Shown: positions 1-11,659, counted from the first letter of the stretch. The stretch is DNA of 64,000 bases from Flaccisagitta enflata (GCA_965153355.1 OZ231127.1:66526001-66590000); one strand, 5' to 3'. Notes: a model not told the origin generated them from the sequence alone. Numbers and translations are program-made.

Positions 1-130
1 AGTGTCCCTCATTTGTGGCTATTGACTGACAAACTGCATGATTCTCTTGTTCAGAAGTGCTTTTGACGGATTCATAGTTCAAAGGCGTTTTATCGGGAAA
101 CCACGCGAGGCGACGCTGTCATTGAATTTG

Positions 131-252
131 TCGGCGTCTCCAGTTACCGGCGTCTTTGCCACCGGCGTCGTTGTTGTCCCCAGCGTCGTTGTCATCGACA
201 CTAATGTCGTCGTTGTCCCCAGCGTCATCGTCGTTTTCGTCACAATCGTCAT
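131..252. repeat. Imperfect GTC/GTT-rich trinucleotide minisatellite
   Basis: The stretch repeats GTCGTTGTCCCCAGCGTCGT-like words about three times, with GTC, GTT and ATC triplets between them. Because the unit is a multiple of three it gives valine-rich and threonine-rich open frames on both strands. I read those frames as by-products of the repeat and not as genes. Confidence 0.6.
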
Positions 253-309
253 CGTGGTCAATATGATCTTTTAACCTTTTTTATCGCCGGGGATATAAAG
301 AGTTCAGCG

Positions 310-654
310 ACGCAATCGGACAACTGACGCAACCCCAAAATAAGAAAAGAAAATGAAGGAAAAAGATAAAAACAAATGGCGTCCTGAATAAAAGAGAATT
401 TGAACGAGTTCTGAAGGAATTCAATTTGAGGTGAACCGAGTGTGCCGCTCATTTTTATCTGCTTATTCTTTTTTTTTTTTTTTTTTAAATCGAAAAAAAT
501 CAGACAACTGACGCAACCCCAAAATAAGAAAAGAAAATGAAGGAAAAAGATAAAGAAAAATGGCGTCCTGAATAAAAGAGCATTTGAACGAGTTCTGAAG
601 GAATTCAATTTGAGGTGAACCGAGTGTGCCGCTCATTTTTATCTGCTTATTTCA
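310..654. repeat. 184-bp tandem duplication
   Basis: A block of about 150 bp starting CAACTGACGCAACCCCAAAA at 321 is repeated almost unchanged from 505. The two copies are separated by a short segment with a run of T. Only a few substitutions separate them (for example AAAACAAATGG against AAAGAAAAATGG), so the duplication is recent. No gene is visible in it. Confidence 0.85.
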
Positions 655-1122
655 TTCACGAAAGGTTCCCGTTGCCATGCTTATTGCTTTCATGGACAAG
701 TATAAGTATGCTTTTTCATGGCTTAAGTGTTGCAGTTGGAGGTAAAAATCTTGTTGGACATGAGTGAGTAGCTAATTTCTAGTCCCTTCAAACTGAACTA
801 CATTTCACGTTGAAAAAACAGAAGCAAAGTTGTTATAGTGTCGATACGTTTTTGAGTGTTTATATGCTAATTGGCTAAATGCTGATACTAATGTTCATGT
901 GCTTTTGGCCCGATTGCTCATGTACGGCTGTACGCGTTTGTCCATGCAATTCTGCGCGTGGGCGTGTGGTTCTAAATATGGGTGGTGTTCTAACTTGCGA
1001 TATAAGTGTTATTGTTTGGAGTGATTCATGTTACTCGAAATGGCACGACAGCTGTCAAGACTCGACCCCATATTCATCTACCTCATGTCTCATATCACTT
1101 GAAAAAGCTCCTTCATCCACTT

Positions 1123-1126
<4 letters not shown>
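655..1126. other. No gene recognised
   Basis: Mixed-composition sequence without a recognisable repeat or exon. A 117-codon frame begins at 879 and runs into the CT tract. It has no family resemblance that I can see. Confidence 0.5.

Positions 1127-1192
<66 letters not shown>
1127..1192. repeat. (CT)n microsatellite
   Basis: About 33 uninterrupted CT units. Between this tract and 1632 I see only A/T-rich unique sequence with poly-A runs. Confidence 0.97.
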
Positions 1193-1195
<3 letters not shown>

Positions 1196-1630
1196 AAACT
1201 CACGCTCGCCACGCCACGACGACATATATTGACTAAAGAAAGAAAAACAAGAATAAACGAAAAATAAACCATTTTTTCTTCTGTCTCTTATGTGAGAAAA
1301 AAAAACGGATTTTGCCCCTCTCATTTCTATTTTTTCCCCAAATATGGAGTGGAAAGAGTGACAAAGCTTTTCTCCCATTTAGGGTCAATAGCGAAGAAGA
1401 AAAAAAGCACCCGACCCCCGGGGCAAGGCGTCGCCTCGAACAGCGGTGGCCTCAGAGGGCGTCGGCCACGTGTGATGACAGTGTCTGTCCCTCTTTGTGA
1501 CTACTGAATAGCATTGGAAGGATAGAATTGGGATTCTAAAAAATGGTATAACTAACTAAAAATGATAACGTTTCTCATGTTTGCATCCTTTCAACTAGTC
1601 AATTTAAAGACCTCAATTTCTGCCGGTCCC

Positions 1631-1632
<2 letters not shown>

Positions 1633-1690
<58 letters not shown>

Positions 1691-2148
1691 TGTGCAACCT
1701 CCCCCCCCCATTCCGACGGGCGCTTGGTCAGGCCGGGGATTCGTGTCGGGTTCAAGTCGAGGTTGCGAGTCATTGGGCGCCAACGTCAAAAAGACGTTGA
1801 TTTAGGATGCGTTATTTAGAAGAAAAAAAAAGAAAAGAAAGAATAAGTAAAGAGGGATTATTTTTTAGTTGGTGGTGTGGAGAGAAGAAAACTAGAATGA
1901 ATGCGATGCGTGGGGCCGTGATCACGCATTCTTTTCAAAGTTAGTTCTTGTTATACAATGATTTCCTTCTTTAAAATGCGCGTTCGGCCCACTAAAACTG
2001 ATAGAAGTTTGTCTCCTTGTCGATCCTTTCATCGCATTCTTGTTGTCTTGATTAAGCGTGTTAGAAATTTTGTCTTTCTCAAAATTGTTTTGTTTTTATG
2101 GAATTTTCAGATCCACTACATATGAAGTCTAAGATATGAGTGCTCATT

Positions 2149-2232
<84 letters not shown>

Positions 2233-2705
2233 TTGTGCAACCTCCCCCCCCACTCCGACGGGCGCTTGGTCAGGCCGGGGGTTCGTGTCGGGTTCGAGTC
2301 GAGGTTGCGAGTCATTGGGCGCCAACGTCGAAAAGACGTTGATTTAGGATGCGTTATTTAGAAGAAAAAAAAGCAAAGAAAGAAAAAGTAAAGAGGGATT
2401 ATTTTTTAGTTGGTGGTGTGGAGAGAAGAAAACTAGAATGAATGCGATGCGTGGGGCCGTGATCACGCATTCTTTTCAAAGTTAGTTCTTGTTACACAAT
2501 GATTTCCTTCTTTAAAATGCGCGTTCGGCCCACTAAAACTGATAGAAGTTTGTCTCCTTGTCGATCCTTTCATCGCATTCTTGTTGTCTTGATCAAGCGT
2601 GTTAGAAATCTTGTCCTTCTCAAAATTGTTTTGTTTTTATGGAATTTTCAGATCCACTACATATGAAGTCTAAGATATGAGTGCTCATTACCTGTGTGTG
2701 TGTGT

Positions 2706-2783
<78 letters not shown>
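1633..2783. repeat. 541-bp tandem duplication bounded by CT and GT microsatellites
   Basis: The unit starts with (CT)n, then TGTGCAACCTCC, GACGGGCGCTTGGTCAGG and a 7-bp hairpin (CAACGTC-GAAAA-GACGTTG at 2324-2342). It continues to ATGAGTGCTCATTACC and ends in (GT)n. Copy 1 runs from 1633 to about 2180 and copy 2 from 2181 to about 2709. A third (CT)n then follows without the rest of the unit. Outside the microsatellites the copies differ at only a handful of bases, for example ACACAATG against ATACAATG. The joints lie inside (GT)n(CT)n, which fits unequal exchange between microsatellites. The words GGTTCGAGTC and GGTCAGG recall tRNA B and A boxes, but no full cloverleaf can be drawn. Confidence 0.9.
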
Positions 2784-2786
<3 letters not shown>

Positions 2787-3062
2787 CCTTCAGCCTCTTA
2801 GCTCCTGTTTTTCTTTGGCGGTTTTTCAGTACTTGAAGCAATTTTTCATCGCCTCTCTAATCTCTTCTTTTTTGCTTTACAATGGCGCCGACACTCGAGG
2901 AAAAAATGCGAGGAAACAGAAGAAAAAAATGTTGTTACTTAAAAAAAATGTATATAAAAAAAGAAAGAGGTTTAAAAAACTTGTGTTGGTGGCGGGTGAT
3001 GTAGGTGGACAAAAAAAATGATAAAAAAACTGGAAATGAAAATGAAAGGAAAAAAACCTGTT

Positions 3063-3310
<248 letters not shown>

Positions 3311-3707
3311 AAAACACACCAAAACACAGATACGGACGCATACAAAAAAGAGACAGATATATGTATTGAGTTTGAATGACAGAGAGAATGAGATTAAGAT
3401 GCTCTCTGGGAAAATTGAAAAAATTGAAACAGTAGGATCCTGACGACACTTCTTTCCAAAAAAAAGGTTAAGAAAATTGTGGAAAAAGAAAAAAACCCTT
3501 TAAGATGGGGGGTGCGGTGGGGCAATTGTAGGTGAAACAAAAGGAGATCAAAGAGGGGGAAAAGACGAAGGAATGCGTTGACGCGAACAAATTGCTTTCA
3601 TTGGAATCATTGCTTTTGTTGAGTTGCTTAAGTCGAGTTTTTTTCTCATTTTCTGCGGCTTTTCATTGGCGTTTTTTATCTGCAAAAACGTGAAATCAAA
3701 AGAGGAT

Positions 3708-4250
3708 TTTTAGTCGCGTGCTACGCGACTCTACACCCCGCTTTGTCCGTCGGTTGGTCGGTTGGTCGGTTGGTCGGTTGGTCACACTTTACTTTTTTTA
3801 TTCGTTTTATTTCTACTAACTCATTTTAAGTCAGTTGGGTTATTTATAGTCAAATTAGATCATTTTAAGTCATTTTAAGTCAGTTTCAGTCAATTTAAGT
3901 CATTTGAGTTATTTCAATAATTTTCATCATTTTTGTGAATTTAGGTCTGTTTAAGTCAATTTAGGTCAGTTTAATTCAATTTCAGTAATTCTAGGTCAAT
4001 TAAATTCATTTAAAGTCATTTTAAGTCAATTTAAGTCAATTTAAGTCATTATAGTCACTAAATCATTTTAGTCATTTTAGGTCAATTTAAGTCAAATTAG
4101 GTCATTTTAAGTCATTTTAGGTCATTTTAGATCATTTTAAGTCATGTTACATATATCAAATTCAATAAAAATCATTTTAGTTATGTGGTTATGTAATAAG
4201 TTAATTATATATTTAAGTCTTGCACGCGACTTATAGGTGTTGGCCTTGTT
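3708..4250 (-). mobile_element. HINE1 (Helentron-like), long form with AAGTCATTTT core array
   Basis: On the minus strand the element runs from AACAAGGCCAACACCTATAA to a 3' hairpin AGTCGCG-TAGCA-CGCGACT followed by AAAAA. On the plus strand the hairpin lies at 3712-3730. Next to it are CTCTACACCCCGCTTTGTCC and a GTCGGTTG microsatellite at 3748-3781. The interior (about 3820-4160) is a degenerate array of 10-12 bp units of the form AAGTCATTTT. The microsatellite next to a terminal hairpin, with subterminal inverted repeats AGTCGCGTG, matches the plan known for Helentron-associated elements such as DINE-1. It has no coding capacity. Confidence 0.75.
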
Positions 4251-4476
4251 ATTTTTACCATGTCATTATTGGAAGTCATTCGCTTTTACAGTCCGATTCT
4301 GACTTTGACTCTCTCTCTCTGTCCCTCTGTGTCTCAGTGTCTCGCTGTCTCATTCTGTCTTAGAATGTTCTTTTTTCGATATGCCTCTCTAACTCATGTC
4401 TCTTTCTGTCTCTTTCTAAATCTGTCGGTCTATGCCTCTGTCTGACTGAACACGTCTCTGTCTCATTCTTAAGTTT

Positions 4477-4479
4477 TTT

Positions 4480-4543
<64 letters not shown>

Positions 4544-4568
4544 ACTTTCTATTCTTTCTTTCTTTCTC

Positions 4569-4615
<47 letters not shown>

Positions 4616-4616
4616 C
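4477..4616. repeat. (CTTT)n microsatellite
   Basis: Two CTTT runs separated by CTTACTTTCTATTC. The preceding 150 bp is CT-rich with GTCTCTGTCTC words. Confidence 0.95.
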
Positions 4617-4727
4617 TCTGTTCAGTTGATGAATCTCCTTTAAAAATAAGAATTACATTTCCATAAGAAATACCTTAAAATAAGTAATTCTCACCCACCT
4701 TGATGGCGCCACCCGCGAACGGGAACC

Positions 4728-4731
<4 letters not shown>

Positions 4732-4818
<87 letters not shown>
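4732..4818. repeat. (GA)n microsatellite
   Basis: Uninterrupted GA tract of about 43 units, followed by a purine-rich stretch of GAAAGACAGAGACAGAG words. Confidence 0.97.
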
Positions 4819-4821
<3 letters not shown>

Positions 4822-5187
4822 GAGGAAACAACAAAGGAAAAAAGAACGAAAGACAGAGACAGAGAGACAGAAAAAGATAGAGCTAGCCCCCCTTCCTCCA
4901 GATCTGCTCTCCACTCGCCCATTTCAAAAACGGATGTAAAGAAGGCTATCAAAATTAGGCCACGGCATCTCTTATGAAAGAGTTGCATCAAAGGTGAAAA
5001 AATCTTTCGTAGAAACAAAGGAATCTTTGTGAATTTACATTTTTCTCAGACGTTTGTTTGGGAGGTGAATATTTCTTATAATTCGCCAGTGCATTCATGC
5101 TCCCCTTTTCAACAGACAAAATATATCATACTCGCGAATTCTATAACTCTATATAGCAATGTAAACGAACAATTTTTTTTTTCTCCA

Positions 5188-5410
5188 AACCCCTAATCAC
5201 CGGTACGATCGGGTGTTTCAAAAAAAAAAAAAGTATCTTTGATCGGCTCATCCTCATCAGGGGGCATGGGGGGACTAATCATAAGACACTTACCGTTTTT
5301 ATTTTTTCAAAATTCATTCATCTTCCGTTTTTTTAGCAAGGAAAACTGTATTTTTCCTATTTATAATTCCCCTTCGTCTTCGTCATTTTGATTTTGCCGA
5401 CCAGTCTATC
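5188..5410 (+). repeat. Dispersed repeat, copy 1
   Basis: This segment contains CACCGGTACGATCGGGTGTT, GATCGGCTCATCCTCATCAG, GGGGGCATGGGGGGAC and CATCTTCCGTTTTTTTAGC in that order. The same words occur in reverse complement at 9787-9992. The two copies are clearly related over about 200 bp. The ends are not sharp, so I cannot assign a transposon class. Confidence 0.8.
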
Positions 5411-5879
5411 GTTGTTCATAGACATATTGGTTGATATCATCAATTAAACTAACAATGTACAGTTCGCATAACAGAGACTGGCCAAAGAAACTCAACGATA
5501 CTTTAAAATGTGTGAGATCATAACGAGTCGGCTATAAATGTTGCTGCAATTATGAACTGCGTCATACAAATTAGGCTCTCAAACAAAACCATTCGTAAGT
5601 GGCGGAATCATGATTATTGCGTGGCGGACACGCATAGACACCTTGCCGTCAATAATTCTAACCGTCGGCCTGTCCTTCTGTTCATGGCGAACCGTCCGCG
5701 ACTGGATTGCCGTGTATCGAGCCTTGTTTGGATACAAGATGGTTTGCCCGATCTGAGAAATGATGCAACTGTGTTACGTAATGATAAACATACTTTTATA
5801 ATAAATGTACTTTTTCTTTTCTAGAACAATAACAGATTTCTGCCGACTGTATGTGTATGTGTGTTCGTGTGTGTTCACG
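5411..5879. other. No gene recognised
   Basis: Unique-looking sequence. A 90-codon frame at 5552-5824 starts in unique DNA and shows no domain I recognise. I do not call it a gene. Confidence 0.5.
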
Positions 5880-5885
5880 TCTGTT

Positions 5886-5966
<81 letters not shown>
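5880..5966. repeat. (GTCT)n(CT)n compound microsatellite
   Basis: GTCTGTCTGTCTGTCT passes directly into a long CT run ending at TCTGTGGAC. The flank to 6060 has a short CGAACGATCAAAAACGAA repeat. Confidence 0.95.
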
Positions 5967-5969
<3 letters not shown>

Positions 5970-6060
5970 GACAACGAACGCACGCATGAATACGAACGAT
6001 CAAAAACGAACAATCGAAAACGAACGATCGAAAACGATCAATCATAAAATAACTATCTAA

Positions 6061-6526
6061 TAGTCGCGAAAGCTTTAGATGGTCAGCGGTACCCGTGCCC
6101 TGCCTTAGTAGGTTGTGATTGAAATTGAGGGGGGAGCAGGGCAGCGGCCCTGAAGGGGTCAATGACCTATGCTTTCACACAGGGGAATTTTCTCCTCTTT
6201 CTCCTCCTCCTCCTCCCCCACCTCCAGGCCCATATCTCAGCCTTGAAGCCCATATCCCAGCCTCAAGGCCCAAATCCCAGTCTTGAAGCCCAAATCCCTT
6301 GAGGCTGGAATTAGGGCCTCAAAGATAGGATTTTGGCTATAAGATGGGATTTAGGCCTAGAGGTTGGGATTTGGACCTCAAGACTGAGATTTAGGCCTCA
6401 AGGCTGAGATATGGGCTTCAAGGCTGAAATATGGGCCTAGAGGGGGGGGGGTATGAAGAAGAAGGAGAAGGAGGAGGAGAAAATTCCCCTGTGTGAAAGC
6501 ATAGGTCATCGGGGCCGCTGCCCAAG
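6061..6526 (+). mobile_element. F4 element (GC-hairpin family), copy 1
   Basis: The left end reads TAGTCGCGAAAGCTTTAGAT, then GGTCAGCGGTACCCG, then GCAGGGCAGCGGCCCTGAAG and GACCTATGCTTTCACACAGG. The right end carries the inverted form, CCTGTGTGAAAGCATAGGTC, then GGGGCCGCTGCCCAAG. Between the ends is an array of about 20-bp units (for example AAGGCCCAAATCCCAGTCTT). The array reads one way to about 6300 and the opposite way afterwards, so the whole body can fold back on itself. No protein is encoded. The mobility class is not established. The family recurs at least nine times in this window. Confidence 0.75.
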
Positions 6527-6798
6527 AAGGGCAAACGAAAATCTGTACTCAGCTCTACCTTTCGCTGTCCCTGTGTCTCCGTGTTACCGGGTTTCCGTCT
6601 ATCCCTCACGTCTCACGATTTCAATCTCAGGTCCTCTCTACTTTGACTGCGTTCCTAGTTCCTACTGCGCTGAAGCTGCTTCGCGGCAGCTGCTACTGTT
6701 GCCAGCAGGAAGATGAATCACGCATCGTTGGCCGTTGTACTCTTGGGAGTATTAGGCCCAGTGCAGTGCAAAACCGACATCAGGACAAGATCAGGACT

Positions 6799-6799
6799 T

Positions 6800-6872
<73 letters not shown>
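6799..6872. repeat. (CT)n microsatellite
   Basis: Uninterrupted CT run of about 37 units. The preceding 270 bp (6527-6798) is GC-moderate unique sequence with no recognised gene. Confidence 0.97.
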
Positions 6873-6874
<2 letters not shown>

Positions 6875-6929
6875 TTATATGACAAGCTCTTTAGCTCTAA
6901 GTCAAGGTGCAAACGAAGGGGAAAATTCA

Positions 6930-7489
6930 AGGGTTAAAGCATTCAAAATGATTGAATAATTAATAATGATTTGTGAGGAATAAATAATATATAATTAAAT
7001 GATTTATGATGACATAATGGATAAATCTACTTTTATTTATAAGATAACATAAAATCAAATACACAAAAAACTTATTTTATAATAACATATTTTTACAAAG
7101 TAATTGAAAAAAACACATCTTAAAAATTCAGATATTAAAGAATTTTGATGTGTTTAAAATTTTTGATTTCTTTGAAATATATTTTTTACAAATATTTGAC
7201 TTAAATTTAAAAGGCATGTTAAATCTTTAAAGCTATTAAAATTGAAAATCTAGATTTTTAAGAGATTTTTATTTATTGAATAAAAAACTTTTTTATAACT
7301 GTTTTTAAAGAATATACATCTAGATTAAGTAAAAACAAATTGCAGTTAAATTCAAATTTTAGATTGATTTTTAATAAATAAAAAACATAATAAAATATTT
7401 TTTTTGTAAGTCTTTGAATTAATGATCTATATCCCTGAACAATTTTTTTAAAACCTTCAAATTTTATAATAAATATTCAAGAATCTCTT
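6930..7489. other. AT-rich stretch without genes
   Basis: Strongly A/T-rich, with TAATAATGATT and TTTTTAATAAATAAAAAAC words and no open frame of note. It contrasts with the GC-rich transposon ends on either side. Confidence 0.6.
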
Positions 7490-8230
7490 ATAGATAGCGG
7501 TATCTATTGCCTGCTTGCTATACTTTGTTGATATACCAAGCTCATAAGGCGAGACAAGGGCAGCAGTTTTAAATAAAGTGTTCTATAGAATACAGAAATG
7601 AATTTTTTTACATCATCCATCTGTCTAGCTATTTGGGAAGCCTGATTTCAAGCCTCTGTGCAATAAGGCTTTAGTGTGAAAAGGGCTGATCACATCGGAG
7701 AAAAACTATCGTAAATTCTTGGAAACGACAATAACAAAGAAGTGGTACCCAGTTACAAGGCTCAAATTTCATCAGTCATTAAAAATTTAGCTTCCCTAGC
7801 CTTGAGAAAAGTATAAATATTTGCGCAAATTATTGCCAAGATATTTTCTACATTCCTGTTCCAAAATACAAGCTAGAAGAGAAAAGGATCTGACCTCAGA
7901 AATGAGGCTAAATTCAGCTAAAAACGTACGACTGAAAAAGCGAGATGGTTAGGAAAGATTTCAGTCTTATGAGGACTGATTTTTAGCATGTAAGGGTTGG
8001 TCTAAGATTAGTAAGTGCAAATTTATGCCTGTGAGGAATAACTTTAGGCCTGTGAGAGTTAATTTAAAGTTTTGGGGGTCAATTTTAGGCTGAGGAGGTT
8101 GGATTCAGGCCTCATGGGCAGGACTAGAGTTTTGGGCTTCAAGGGGGGAGAGAATGGATATACGGATAGATGTAAGGAAATTCTCTCACATGTTCCACAA
8201 GAAGTCCGACCTTTGGGGTCGCTGCAAAAA
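7490..8230 (+). mobile_element. Decayed F4 element
   Basis: The left side (AGATAGCGGTATCTATTGCC, then GGGCAGCAG) resembles the F4 left end at low identity. The right side (GTTCCACAAGAAGTCCGACC, then TTTGGGGTCGCTGCAAAAA) matches the F4 right end more clearly. About 7960-8140 holds degenerate units like TTTAGGCCTGTGAGAGTTAA. A separate dispersed repeat sits at 7698-7890. This is an old copy. Confidence 0.5.
7698..7890 (+). repeat. Dispersed repeat shared with 13163-13350
   Basis: Both copies contain ACAATAACAAAGAAGTGGTA, then CCCAGTT, then AATATTTGCGCAAATT, then a TTCCTGT word near the end, in the same order and orientation. Identity looks like roughly 70 percent by eye. Class unknown. Confidence 0.7.
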
Positions 8231-8966
8231 AAAAAAGAAAACAACATTTTGTTCATTATTTTGTTTTTGCTAGCATGTAACTATAACATGCTTTGATTCT
8301 TAGTTTGTTGGATAGAAAGTAAATTTTTGTGTTTGGGTGTTAATGGGTGTTTTTGCACCAATACCCTGGCCCAAATATATATTTAACTTTTTATATTAAT
8401 ACTCCTGCAAGTTTGAATAGTTGTATATCCAATTTTGTTTAAAAATCATCATAAGAAGAAACTGACACACCAAATTGGCTGCTCGCGTGAACTGTGACTT
8501 AAATCTTGTTATTCATCGTTAAAAGTTATCATTCTTAGTTGTTTGGAACCGTTCGTTTTACGCACGGAGAAACCTTGGAATGATCTTTTTAATGACGTCA
8601 AAGCAAGAAGGGGGGGGGGGGTTGGTTGGTCGATCGAAATAGGTTGTTCACGAAAATTTTCGACAATCCACCCGGGTGGCAAGAATGTTAGAATCGTTAG
8701 GTTGAACTCATAAATTGAATGTGGCGGATTTTCTGTTAACTGTCGTCAAAACGGCGAAATAGTCTGGACTGAACACGTACAGAATTTTTTTTAACGGAAG
8801 TACGGAACGATACAGTAGATGTCATTCAGACTTGGAAATACAGGGGAATTCAAAATAAAAAATAATGAGTTAAGAAGAATTATGTTTGAAAAATAAACTA
8901 TTAAAAGCTCTTTTGTTTGTTATGATATCTAGAAAATATCTACTGTATCGATTGCAAAGACGAGTT
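8231..8966. other. No gene recognised
   Basis: Unique sequence, including a G run at 8610-8621 followed by TTGGTTGGTCGATCG. No exon or repeat end is convincing. Confidence 0.5.
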
Positions 8967-9397
<431 letters not shown>

Positions 9398-9786
9398 GAT
9401 TGATTTCTAGCTTCTCGATAGACAACATCAATATCAGTGTCTCCCGTCTTTGTTGGCCAACCCAGCTTCATCATTTCCATTGTCTCAGAAGCCATGTGCA
9501 CATACAGAGGATAAAAAAACATTTAACATGTCTGGAATAGGTGGGATTCCTGTTCGGAGCAAGCAAACGCACTAGCGGCGCGTCTGCAGCCAATTTTGCA
9601 ATTTTCGAGGAAAGCTTAATTTACATGTCGCAGCGTGATTATTTCTGCGACGTTTACAACTGACTTCGAATTAAACCTTGTTGTAAAAGGTAAAACGGCA
9701 TCCAACCCCGCAATCTCTTTAGCGCAATCAAGCAAGAATTGAGTCGAATCATGATATAAACCCATAAGTCAATGTATACTGAAACA
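9398..9786. other. No gene recognised
   Basis: Unique-looking sequence of mixed composition. No repeat end or exon seen. Confidence 0.5.
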
Positions 9787-9992
9787 ATGGTTGGCAAAAT
9801 CAAAATGACGAAGACGCGGGATCAATATAAAAGCAGAATATACAGTTTTTGTTGCTAAAAAAACGGAAGATGGATGAAATTGAAAAAAATAATAACGGTA
9901 AGTGTCTTATAATTTGTCCCCCCATGCCCCCTGATGAGGATGAGCCGATCAAAGATACTTTTTTATTTTTGAAACACCCGACCGGTACGAGT
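9787..9992 (-). repeat. Dispersed repeat, copy 2 (inverted)
   Basis: Reverse-complement relative of 5188-5410. The shared words are GCTAAAAAAACGGAAGATGG, CCCCCTGATGAGGATGAGCC and GATCAAAGATACTTTT, then GAAACACCCGACCGGTACGA. The copy in this orientation also includes AAAATCAAAATGACGAAGAC at its outer end. Confidence 0.8.
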
Positions 9993-10343
9993 CGATGCAG
10001 TATTGCAAGGGCCTTCATTTGATACCTCGTAACCCACATTTTTTGGTAATCTAAGTCGTTGTGGCTAAAAGTTGTAAAATCGCCCTATTGGGTGTTTCTG
10101 TCTACTTTTTCTCAATCACCGTCACCCTCTTCTTGAGCTAATCAATGGACGAGATTTGCCAAAAAAGCTAAAAAATATCGTTTTTATTGGGGGAAAAGGT
10201 AGAATGCCCATTTTCATTGAAAAAAGGCACCTAACACTGACAACAATGCTGAACAAATATTGGGAAAGGCCCAACCATATAAAACGCTAAATTCATATGA
10301 CAAGCACATAGAATTGGATGACAACAACACTGATGCTGATTCT

Positions 10344-10557
10344 CTCCTCTTGCTTGTTGTTGTTGTTTTTGTTTTTGTTGTTGCTGTTGTTTTTGTTGTT
10401 GTTATTGTTGTTAATTTGTTGTCATCGTTTTTGTTTTCTTTATTTCTGTCATTTTTGTTGTGGTTGTGGTTGTTGTCGTCGTTGTCGTCGTCGTCTTCGT
10501 CGTCATCGTCATTGTTGTTGTTGTTGTTGTTGTTGTTTTTGCTGTTGTCATTGTTAT
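10344..10557. repeat. (GTT)n-rich tract, left part of a locus split by a TRIM
   Basis: Imperfect GTT/GTC repeats with short interruptions. The same type of tract resumes at 11665 beyond the LTR element, so the element has landed inside one long (GTT)n region. Leucine-, valine- or cysteine-rich frames here come from the repeat. Confidence 0.9.
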
Positions 10558-10718
10558 TGTCAACGGAATACGCTCGTACCTAGAGACTCTAGATAGAATA
10601 GCTAGACAACTTAGGATGATTAGTCTCGTTTCTAGTTTCTTATGATTTCATTATTTTCTTACTTTCTTATTTCTTTACATTCGATACGTTTCACGGACCT
10701 GCCCGACCTTTTCGGTAA

Positions 10719-10764
<46 letters not shown>

Positions 10765-10887
10765 CGATGATGATAATCATGATACGAATAACGCATTACA
10801 GTAACAAGTTGGTTCTACGAATCACGTGTCTTCGAATCGCGCCGGTCCGTCGAGACGCCCCGTCGCGGGGGTACTAAATACGCGACA
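10558..10887 (+). repeat. Left LTR of the TRIM
   Basis: 330 bp. It contains GACTCTAGATAGAATAGCTA, then a (ATG)n run of about 16 units at 10719-10770, then GCGCCGGTCCGTCGAGACGC. The shorter ATG run accounts for most of the length difference from the right LTR. Confidence 0.9.
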
Positions 10888-11305
10888 GTTACGAAAAGCG
10901 GGAATCGCGCAAGTCATCAAGGACTTCTTACGCCTTCAAAAGATGCAACGCCGGTGAACGTCGATACAACAGTGTCGGAGCACGGCGGGAAAACGAATGC
11001 TGCTGCAACAAACAATACAACGAGAACTCTCTTTCCCAAGTCGCACGGCGTGGAAACGCAGAGACGAGACGAAGCGTCGTGTGCACGGCGGCGGAAACAA
11101 GGACACCACGCCATCAAGAAATACCCCCATCAAAAGCAACAGACATTTTCCTCTCGCAAAGACAGTTTTGCATCGACTTCGCGACGGCGGGAGCAGCTTC
11201 TGACGGCGGGAGAAGGCGGAAAGTCGGCTCATTCCATCAAAGACCACTCGCGCATTCCATCACGTTACAAACCTCGTACCTTCGGAACGGCGGCTTGGGC
11301 GGGAG
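10888..11305 (+). other. TRIM internal region with a 125-codon frame
   Basis: 418 bp between the LTRs. A frame from 10954 to 11331 runs across the interior and into the right LTR. Its product would be basic and low in hydrophobic residues, with no zinc knuckle, protease motif or other retroelement domain visible. It is more likely non-coding packaging sequence than a gene. Confidence 0.6.
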
Positions 11306-11466
11306 TGTCAACGGAATACGCTCGTACCTAGAGACTCTAGATAGAATAGCTAGACAACTTAGGATGATTAGTCTCGTTTCTAGTTTCTTATGATTTCATT
11401 ATTTTCTTACTTTCTTATTTCTTTACATTCGATACGTTTCACGGACCTGCCCGACCTTTTCGGTAA

Positions 11467-11549
<83 letters not shown>

Positions 11550-11659
11550 CATGATACGAATAACGCATTACAGTAACAAGTTGGTTCTACGAATCACGTG
11601 TCTTCGAATCGCGCCGGTCCGTCGAGACGCCCCGTCGCGGGGGTACTAAATACGCGACA
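11306..11659 (+). repeat. Right LTR of the TRIM
   Basis: 354 bp, matching the left LTR throughout apart from the ATG run, which has about 25 units at 11467-11543. It is followed directly by the GTTAT target duplication and then TTGTTGC of the host tract. Confidence 0.9.

Larger units (their letters stand above)
10558..11659 (+). mobile_element. TRIM-like miniature LTR retrotransposon
   Basis: Two direct repeats of 330 and 354 bp, each beginning TGTCAACGGAATACG and ending ACGCGACA, enclose only 418 bp. The 5-bp sequence GTTAT lies immediately outside both ends (10553-10557 and 11660-11664), as expected for integrase-made target duplication. TG...CA termini and the 5-bp duplication are standard for LTR retroelements. 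The interior lacks gag, protease, reverse transcriptase and integrase, so this is a non-autonomous TRIM. I see no TGG primer-binding site directly after the left LTR. The base run before the right LTR (GGGCGGGAG) is purine-rich and could serve as a polypurine tract. Outside the ATG microsatellite the LTRs look nearly identical, so insertion was recent. Confidence 0.9.

Noticed and set aside
1690-1790. tRNA gene suggested by GGTCAGG and GGTTCAAGTC words with GCAACCTC/GAGGTTGC pairing
   Set aside because: The acceptor-like stem overlaps the T-arm, the T stem does not pair, and too few bases remain. A real tRNA cannot be drawn.
4260-4445. Small secreted protein frame
   Set aside because: The hydrophobic look comes from CTGTCTC-rich sequence. 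No other sign of a gene.
11467-11649. Poly-Met frame
   Set aside because: Translation of the ATG microsatellite inside the LTR.
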